From a virus, in the IMG/VR virus record IMGVR_UViG_3300010354_000100, positions 1-58,941 of that record: a stretch of 58,941 nucleotides of DNA. One strand, given 5' to 3'. Both the position numbers and the translations under genes were made by a program. Each line of letters opens with the position of its first letter. The first letter of the stretch is position 1. Positions 53,326-58,941 of this stretch are shown one piece after another. The notes beneath the pieces were generated by a model. That model made no database searches. It was not told the DNA's origin and was given only the letters and a program-made list of their open reading frames with translations.

Positions 53326-54510
53326 ATGCCATTGTCAGACGACATAAACAAAGTGTCCGAGAAATCACACATTGAGGCAGTTGCAAAACTGCTCAAGGAC
53401 CACAACATCAAGCCAGACGAAGTCGGCTCAATCAAATCGATGAGGGTTGGCAAATGGCAGACGGTCACCAAAGATGAGGCCGGTGAAGCACAAATTCACG
53501 ACCTCAAAGGCGCAAGTCTCGTGCTTAGCCCCAAATGGGATTCGGGTCCCGAATGGCCAGTAATCGTTCCTGGTCCAAAGCACAACATTCCAAAAATAAA
53601 AGCAAAGTCTCGCAAGACGAAAGAGTGGGAAACCGCAGTCATCTTGCCAGACATGCAGATGGGCTACTACAAAAAGTCATTGGAGCAAAATGCGCAGTTG
53701 GAACCAATCCACGACGAGAAGGCAATTTCAATTGCACTGAAACTCGTTGAGGATATGAACCCAGACCAAGTTGTGTTGTTGGGGGATAACCTTGACTTCG
53801 CCGAGTTCGGTAAGTATTTGACTGCTCCGACTTTCAAGCAACTTACGCAAGCGACAATTGACCGCGCAACGCTTTTGTGCGCACAGATTCGCGCTGCTGC
53901 ACCAAACGCAAAGATTACTTGGATTGCCGGAAACCACGAGGCACGACTTGCAAGATACGTCCAAATGAATGCTGAAGCAGCGTTCGGTCTTACACGCGGG
54001 AAACTCAACGACGAACTGCGCGACAACTGGCCTGTTCTGTCCGTTCCGAACCTGTGTCGCATGGACGAATTCCAAGTGGAATATTTGTCCGGATACCCAG
54101 AGTCGTTCCTTGCGCTGAATGAGAATCTCATCATCAGACATGGTGACCGAGTGACTTCAAATGGGTCAACCACGACCAAGTACCTGAATGATGCCCACAA
54201 GTCAGTCATCTATGGACACATTCACAGAGTTGAGGTTGCATACCGAACGCGAGTCTCAGAGGCGGGCCCGCGAACAATCATGGCGGCCAGCCCTGGTTGC
54301 TTGTGCAGAATCGACGGCGCAGTCCCGTCAACCAAGTCTGGCTCTGACGAGTTCGGTCGACCATTGATGCAGGGTGCAGAGAATTGGCAGCAGGGTCTTG
54401 CTGTGGTTCAGTATCAGCCCAAGGGCGTCAAGGAAGAGTGGTTCAATTACGAACAGATGTGGATTTACAACGGGAGGGGCATCTTTAGGGGTGTCGAGTA
54501 TGCGGCCTGA
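53326..54510 (+). CDS. calcineurin-like metallophosphoesterase
   Basis: 394 aa. ILPDMQMG, LLGDNLDF, IAGNHEARL and IYGHIHRVE are the metal-binding motifs of the family (D-x, GD-x, GNH, GHxH). Roughly 120 N-terminal residues carry no recognised domain. Substrate unknown; such genes occur in phage head operons. Confidence 0.8.
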   Translation: MPLSDDINKVSEKSHIEAVAKLLKDHNIKPDEVGSIKSMRVGKWQTVTKDEAGEAQIHDLKGASLVLSPKWDSGPEWPVIVPGPKHNIPKIKAKSRKTKEWETAVILPDMQMGYYKKSLEQNAQLEPIHDEKAISIALKLVEDMNPDQVVLLGDNLDFAEFGKYLTAPTFKQLTQATIDRATLLCAQIRAAAPNAKITWIAGNHEARLARYVQMNAEAAFGLTRGKLNDELRDNWPVLSVPNLCRMDEFQVEYLSGYPESFLALNENLIIRHGDRVTSNGSTTTKYLNDAHKSVIYGHIHRVEVAYRTRVSEAGPRTIMAASPGCLCRIDGAVPSTKSGSDEFGRPLMQGAENWQQGLAVVQYQPKGVKEEWFNYEQMWIYNGRGIFRGVEYAA

Positions 54511-54799
54511 TTTTCAGGACGACAGTGATATCCAGTTCCCAGTAATCACCATCTCGGTCTCCCATGATGACCTGGATGAGCCGATTCACGTGGATTTGGG
54601 CTCCATACCCCCGTTTGTTGCTGCGGCTGTCCTTGACAAGGTGGCATCAATACTCAAAGCAGCCACCCCAGCCCCCAAAATCAGTTTCAAGGGGAACGTG
54701 TTGGTCGAGCCATTCAATACCAACTCGGTGACGATGATTGACAACCTGTTTGATGTCTTCCTTGACGAGGATGATAAGGATGAAGAAGAAGACGACTAG
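54500..54799 (+). CDS. small acidic protein
   Basis: 99 aa from ATG 54500 with AGGGG upstream, overlapping the previous gene. Beta-rich start and a DEDDKDEEEDD tail. Head-operon gene of unknown role. Confidence 0.6.
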   Translation: MRPDFQDDSDIQFPVITISVSHDDLDEPIHVDLGSIPPFVAAAVLDKVASILKAATPAPKISFKGNVLVEPFNTNSVTMIDNLFDVFLDEDDKDEEEDD

Positions 54800-54806
54800 C
54801 GCCTGC

Positions 54807-54835
54807 TTGACAACCTGTTTATGTTGTAGCATACT
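54807..54835 (+). promoter_or_regulatory. promoter of major capsid gene
   Basis: TTGACA, 17 bp, CATACT; gives the capsid gene its own transcript. Confidence 0.75.
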
Positions 54836-54902
54836 CTGTCACGGCGAGGTGCTTACCTTGTCGTCCTATAAGTTACAAACACTCTAAAAAGGAGTACCTA
54901 CT

Positions 54903-56171
54903 ATGGCTATGGACAGCCGTTTGAAGGAACTTAAGGGTGCACTCAAGGATGTCCTCGCACAGAACGACGCAATCGTCGACCATGTCGAGGCCAACCGCGA
55001 AGAGGGCGGCCCTGAAGTTCAAGTTGAAGCAAAGCATGTCGAGGCGTTCCGTTCGGGACTTGCCAAGGCTCGCGAAATCCGTTCAGAGATTGAGGCCCTT
55101 GAGGGTCTTCAGGAAGTCAAGGCTTGGGCCGCCGGTTCGTCGGCTCAAATCTCGACTGCCCAGAAGTCGCTCTACTTGCCTGGTGACGAAAAGAAGTCAC
55201 TTGGTCAGCGCTTCGTTGACTCTGACGAGTTCAAGAGCATGGGCAATGGCCGCAATGGTTACACCATGCATGCTCCGTATCAGGTGAAGGACATCTTCAC
55301 TGCATTGCCGACAGGCACCCCTGGCGACTTCGGTACGCCAGTTCGCGAAGGCATCGTGGAGCGCGCAAAGCGTGCTATGCGAGTCCGCGACCTGTTCCCG
55401 GTGCAGCAGACCAACACCAACATGATTGAGTACTTCCGCGTCAGCGGATTTACCAACAACGCGTCGACAGTTGCTGAGCGCTCGGGTTCGCCCGCCGTGT
55501 TCACAGCCAAGCCGCAGTCATCCATGACCGTCGTGGGTGTGCAGGCTCCGGTCCGCACAATCGCCCACTACGAGGTTGCCCACCGCAACGTTCTTGACGA
55601 TGAGCCCACACTTCGTGGCATCATCGACAACGAGTTGCTCTACGGCCTCCGCCTCGTGGAAGATGACCAGATTTTGAACGGTGACGGAACAGGTTCAAAC
55701 CTGACCGGTATCCGTGAGACATCGGGCATCCAGACTCAGGTGTGGAGCGATGGCGTCGCTGGTGACACCCGCATTGACGTTATCCGTCGTGCAATCACCA
55801 AGTCGTTGCTCGCCTACTACGAGCCAACGGGCATCATCGTTCACCCGAACGACATGGAAGACCTCGAACTGACCAAGGATGCCGAAGAGCGTCACTTGAT
55901 GGTCATGTCGGTGTCGCTTGGTGCAGAAGCACGCCTGTGGCGTCTGCCGATGGTCGCCACTCCGGCAATCACCGAGGGCTACGCTCTCGTTGGTTCGTTC
56001 GGTATCGGCGCCACGCTGTACGACCGCATGGAAGGCAACATCCGCGTTGCTGAGCAGCACAGCGACTTCTTCATCCGGAACGCAGTTGCGATTCTGGCCG
56101 AAGAGCGTCTTGCTCTTGCTGTCAAGCGTCCGGAGTCGTTCGTCGAGGTTGAATTCGACGCAGCGCCCTGA
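54903..56171 (+). CDS. major capsid protein (HK97 fold)
   Basis: 422 aa, AAAGGAG upstream. Coiled N-terminal delta-like region (about 1-100), then HK97-type core: RDLFPVQQTNTNMIEYFR, AERSGSPAVFTAKPQSSMTV, ILNGDGTGSNLTGI and IIVHPNDMEDLEL, ending with AILAEERLALAVKRPESFVEV. Bracketed by its own promoter and terminator as for a highly expressed gene. Confidence 0.92.
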   Translation: MAMDSRLKELKGALKDVLAQNDAIVDHVEANREEGGPEVQVEAKHVEAFRSGLAKAREIRSEIEALEGLQEVKAWAAGSSAQISTAQKSLYLPGDEKKSLGQRFVDSDEFKSMGNGRNGYTMHAPYQVKDIFTALPTGTPGDFGTPVREGIVERAKRAMRVRDLFPVQQTNTNMIEYFRVSGFTNNASTVAERSGSPAVFTAKPQSSMTVVGVQAPVRTIAHYEVAHRNVLDDEPTLRGIIDNELLYGLRLVEDDQILNGDGTGSNLTGIRETSGIQTQVWSDGVAGDTRIDVIRRAITKSLLAYYEPTGIIVHPNDMEDLELTKDAEERHLMVMSVSLGAEARLWRLPMVATPAITEGYALVGSFGIGATLYDRMEGNIRVAEQHSDFFIRNAVAILAEERLALAVKRPESFVEVEFDAAP

Positions 56172-56195
56172 TTCTGAGCAGTCAGAAAAGATTGG

Positions 56196-56227
56196 CCCGG
56201 GGGGAAACCTCCGGGTCTTTCTTTTTG
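56196..56227 (+). terminator. intrinsic terminator after capsid gene
   Basis: CCCGGGGG pairs with CCTCCGGG, followed by TCTTTCTTTTT. The clearest U-tract terminator in the window. Confidence 0.9.
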
Positions 56228-56241
56228 TATCGATGATGGGT

Positions 56242-56247
56242 TATGAT
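56242..56247 (+). promoter_or_regulatory. -10 box of leaderless 56254 gene
   Basis: TATGAT six bases before the ATG; TTCTTT at -35. Confidence 0.6.
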
Positions 56248-56253
56248 GTAGTC

Positions 56254-56412
56254 ATGACACACGTAATCGCACCACGAGATATCTTCGAGACCCACAACGG
56301 CGTTGCCGTCAAGGTCAAGAGCCGAGGCGACCGGATGACGGTCGAAGAGGCGAAAAAGTACAAAGTCCTTCCAATCACTGTTTCGTCTGTCGCAAATATC
56401 GAAACGAAGTAG
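56254..56412 (+). CDS. 52-aa hypothetical protein
   Basis: Begins MTHVIAPRDIFETHNGVAVKV. Leaderless. An earlier in-frame ATG (56233) lies before the promoter and is unlikely. Possible head decoration or accessory protein. Confidence 0.55.
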   Translation: MTHVIAPRDIFETHNGVAVKVKSRGDRMTVEEAKKYKVLPITVSSVANIETK

Positions 56413-56415
56413 TCC

Positions 56416-56811
56416 GTGGACGAGTCCGAGAAAGACGGCTCCACGTCCTATGACTTCTCCGGCGCATGGGAGTTTCCCAACGCTTTCGCAGTAATCAAAA
56501 TGGGCATCTTGAAGATGTTCATGAATAGGGAGGACTTCTCCCCAGAAAACCCGTACGAGCAACTTATCTCAATAGTTACCGCAACTGGAATGATTCATAG
56601 CGCTTACGAACTTGGCAAAAATATCGAGATTAGGTATGGCTGGGAACTCCTGGATGACGAAAACATCATTATGCACTCCTGTTACGGAACCGTGGACAAG
56701 ATTGACATAAGGATTAAGGCTGACGAACCTGGATTCTTGCTGGATATGGGGGATGACGATTACGCGGCTTTTGCCTACAAGGATGTCTTCTGGGTTTGCG
56801 AGGCAAAGTAA
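56416..56811 (+). CDS. hypothetical protein
   Basis: 131 aa, GTG start. Acidic, mixed fold with WELLDDENIIMHSCYG. Between capsid and connector genes; unassigned. Confidence 0.55.
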   Translation: MDESEKDGSTSYDFSGAWEFPNAFAVIKMGILKMFMNREDFSPENPYEQLISIVTATGMIHSAYELGKNIEIRYGWELLDDENIIMHSCYGTVDKIDIRIKADEPGFLLDMGDDDYAAFAYKDVFWVCEAK

Positions 56812-56840
56812 GCCAATTTCAATAATTTTCGTTGCTGGTG

Positions 56841-56846
56841 TATTAT
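56841..56846 (+). promoter_or_regulatory. -10 box of leaderless connector gene
   Basis: TATTAT seven bases before the ATG; TTCAAT at -35. Confidence 0.55.
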
Positions 56847-56853
56847 CGGCCGC

Positions 56854-57414
56854 ATGGCCATTCTCACTCCGGGCGACTTAGAGATATATATGGGCAAGAC
56901 CTTTACGGATGCCCAAGAAGACGCCGCACAGTCAATTCTTTCGAGCCTTGAAGCCGAACTTGAGTACTATCTCAACCGGCCCCTAGGTGCTCGTGTTTAT
57001 ACCGAGGAAGAACACAAACTTGTCCCTGGACAACGACAAATATTCTTGCGCCATGCTCCTGTTCAGAGTGTGACATCGTTTTATGTAGGAATGCCTGGTG
57101 AGGAAGTGCAGCAAAACATTGCTGACTTTGACATCTTTCCTTGGGGTATTGACAACATTCGGATTGCCGGAACGGGCAATCAGGCCTTGGTTACCTACAG
57201 CGCAGGAATGACGAGTACCGACACGGTAGCCCTAGAAAGAATTGTTTATTCTGCTGCTACCAGGGAGATGGGTAAATACCTGATTGATGCACAGGGCCTT
57301 GCTCGTCTCAATGTTGAGGGTACCGATTACATATTTCCAAATGCTGGAGAAGGAGGCTTCACGCAAGCAGAACTGAATTCTGTAAAGCGATTCAAGAGAA
57401 GGGTCATCGCTTAA
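56854..57414 (+). CDS. head-tail connector (gp6/DNA-packaging-like)
   Basis: 186 aa. Helical start (DLEIYMGKTFTDAQEDAAQSILSSLEAELEYYLNRPL) and a beta centre (RQIFLRHAPVQSVTSFYVG) typical of HK97-gp6-type adaptor proteins. Binds under the portal. Confidence 0.7.
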   Translation: MAILTPGDLEIYMGKTFTDAQEDAAQSILSSLEAELEYYLNRPLGARVYTEEEHKLVPGQRQIFLRHAPVQSVTSFYVGMPGEEVQQNIADFDIFPWGIDNIRIAGTGNQALVTYSAGMTSTDTVALERIVYSAATREMGKYLIDAQGLARLNVEGTDYIFPNAGEGGFTQAELNSVKRFKRRVIA

Positions 57415-57416
57415 TT

Positions 57417-57758
57417 ATGCGTGGGGCGGCTACGGCAATCGTCATTCGTAATATGAACGCAGAGTTCGCCGACTCTTCTGCCGAAGACGAAGGCATCTGG
57501 ACGAATGGTGGCAATGACACAACCATCTATGGTTCTGTTCACCAGAAAATGTCAGAAGAGGTTAACGAATCAACTGTCGGACAGTTGAGCGAGCAGAGGA
57601 ACATAATCTGTCGCATACCCCTTAGCGCATCTGTCACCTACGGAGACCAGATAGTTATCGCCGATGTGAATCCAGTAATCAACGGTACTTACGAAATCGA
57701 TTCTTTGATGTACACGAAGACTCATGTCCGGGCTGAATGCAGAAGGACGTTGCGCTGA
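57417..57758 (+). CDS. putative head-tail stopper
   Basis: 113 aa, beta-rich (CRIPLSASVTYGDQIVIADVNPVINGTYEID), the size and position of a head-closure protein. Confidence 0.6.
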   Translation: MRGAATAIVIRNMNAEFADSSAEDEGIWTNGGNDTTIYGSVHQKMSEEVNESTVGQLSEQRNIICRIPLSASVTYGDQIVIADVNPVINGTYEIDSLMYTKTHVRAECRRTLR

Positions 57759-57759
57759 T

Positions 57760-58269
57760 ATGGCAAAGACAACACCTACGCAAAAAGTATATAAAGCGTT
57801 GGAAGGCGTTGATGCCTCAATAAAAGGCATGGTGCTTGCCGGCATTTGGCAGATGCGACAAACGTCGGGCAAATTGGCAGATATGGGCAAAAAAGCCGTA
57901 CTGGTATCAATTTTGAAAAAGGGAAGTTACAAGCCATATTACAAAAAAGGACGCAAGAGATATTCATCGCACCCGGGCAGTCCGCCAGCAGCAGAAAGAG
58001 GCGAAGAACTAGAGCCGACAATATACGCAGAAACAAAGAGCAAGAACAATCAGAACCCTGCTGTTGCTGAATTTGGTTCTACTGCACCGTTTGCGCGCAA
58101 GTTGGAGTTCGGCACACCATCATTACCAGCCCGACCGTTTATGCTCCCGGCACGACAGACCGTTGCTCAAATTGCCAGACAGGTGGTTATGACTGACCTC
58201 GGACGTGCTTACGCAAAAAAGGCAAAGAAGATGAAGGCTCAAGAAATCAAGTTTGAGTTGGGGTTGTAA
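57760..58269 (+). CDS. HK97-gp10-like tail-completion/neck protein
   Basis: 169 aa from ATG 57760. FARKLEFGTPSLPARPFMLPA is the signature end of gp10-type neck proteins; basic middle region. Overlaps the next ATG. Confidence 0.75.
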   Translation: MAKTTPTQKVYKALEGVDASIKGMVLAGIWQMRQTSGKLADMGKKAVLVSILKKGSYKPYYKKGRKRYSSHPGSPPAAERGEELEPTIYAETKSKNNQNPAVAEFGSTAPFARKLEFGTPSLPARPFMLPARQTVAQIARQVVMTDLGRAYAKKAKKMKAQEIKFELGL

Positions 58270-58658
58270 TGGCATCGACAGGTGGCGCAATCCGAACCGC
58301 TCTGGTTGATGCGGCTATAACCGGCATCTCTTCGCGGATATACAGGGACATTGCTCCTCCGGAGACGACGTACCCGTACGTAACGATAAGCGATGAGATA
58401 ACAAATCAACCTGCTCTCCTTGGCGACAAAAGAGTTCTGGCCAGAAGTAGGCAGTTGCGTGTCAATCTTTGGCAACTGCGCACAGAAGAAAGCGTCGGAT
58501 TGATTGACGAAATTGTTGCCGCCCTTGACTCTGCCAATATTTCTGCAAACCAGTACGTTTATGGAGTTAGGGTGTTTGACATTCAAAGGCAGTTTGATTC
58601 AGAAGATGATACAATTTTGCACGCAATAACCCTCAACGTGATTCAAAAGGCCGAATAA
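58269..58658 (+). CDS. tail terminator-like protein
   Basis: 129 aa. ALVDAAITGISSRIYRDIAPPETTYPYVTISDE is the start pattern of gp17/DUF3168-type tail terminators. Caps the tail tube. Confidence 0.7.
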   Translation: MASTGGAIRTALVDAAITGISSRIYRDIAPPETTYPYVTISDEITNQPALLGDKRVLARSRQLRVNLWQLRTEESVGLIDEIVAALDSANISANQYVYGVRVFDIQRQFDSEDDTILHAITLNVIQKAE

Positions 58659-58941
58659 TGGCATTTACACAAGTAGTCGTAACCGGAACGTACCTTGAGA
58701 GCGGTACTGGCACGCCGAGAGATGGGCGTGTCACATTTTTGGCCACAGCGCCAATGCGTCAAGCATCGATAAACCAGACAATCGCTCCCACGGAAATAAC
58801 TGCCACATTGAGTGCTTCGGGCTCTTTTTCAGTCACGCTTTATGCAACAAACGACACTGACACTGAACCAAAAGGTGTAACCTACGAAGTGACAGAGCGC
58901 ATTAAGGGCGCTGCGCTAAACAAATATTTCATTTCCCTTGA
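58658..58941 (+). CDS. tail protein, cut by the window end
   Basis: First 94 residues only. MAFTQVVVTGTYLESGTGTP..GRVTFLATAPM then repeated strands, an Ig-like or carbohydrate-binding fold as in minor tail proteins. Confidence 0.6.
   Translation, partial: MAFTQVVVTGTYLESGTGTPRDGRVTFLATAPMRQASINQTIAPTEITATLSASGSFSVTLYATNDTDTEPKGVTYEVTERIKGAALNKYFISL

Overview
The window is a large left-hand part of a tailed double-stranded DNA phage genome that most likely infects an actinobacterium. Direct evidence for a phage: a large terminase with intact ATPase and nuclease motifs, an HNH nuclease, a portal fused to a MuF-like domain, a prohead protease, an HK97-type major capsid protein, and head-tail connector genes running off the right end. 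Evidence for an actinobacterial host: two WhiB-type iron-sulfur regulators, a TIGR04338-type metallohydrolase, many promoters whose -10 box lies 5-7 bases before an ATG (leaderless transcripts), hairpin terminators without U-tracts, and a Thr-rich secreted-protein linker. That linker style recalls Acidimicrobiia, but naming the host to that level is a guess. No integrase or DNA polymerase is visible here.

Layout. 1-6.5 kb: WhiB, a SpeD-like pyruvoyl decarboxylase, a HAD-like protein, a 2OG-Fe(II) oxygenase, two HEXXH metalloproteins and small proteins. 6.5-29 kb: about 50 very small genes (21-348 aa), nearly all on the plus strand, in short units that mostly carry their own sigma70-type promoter (TTGCAA or TTGACA, 17 bp, TACAAT or TACACT) and often a strong hairpin terminator. 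The gaps between them hold an oriented repeat in 11 copies, structured non-coding RNA candidates, paired palindromes, iteron-like repeats, consensus DnaA boxes and three minus-strand promoters with no good gene. 28-29.5 kb differs sharply in base composition. 29.5-33.4 kb: a PP-loop protein, tRNA-Thr, a second WhiB and small genes. 33.4-46.5 kb: terminase, HNH, a transglycosylase and a membrane/lipoprotein cluster, a glycosyltransferase-methyltransferase-epimerase trio, a secreted subtilase, a class II ribonucleotide reductase on the minus strand, MazG, a Cas4/RecB-like nuclease and SSB. 46.5-58.9 kb: the head and head-tail genes.

How it may fit together: the small-gene array looks like an independently tuned early or accessory region, comparable in logic to start-associated-sequence and stoperator systems of actinophages but with different motifs. 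The most unusual content is non-coding: two RNA candidates (about 15.05-15.28 and 23.84-24.15 kb), a pair of related about 145-nt elements (22.59 and 23.61 kb), terminator loops that copy the anti-Shine-Dalgarno tail of 16S rRNA, and the oriented repeat with a 7-bp variable core. All functional statements are from reading the sequence; no database search was possible.
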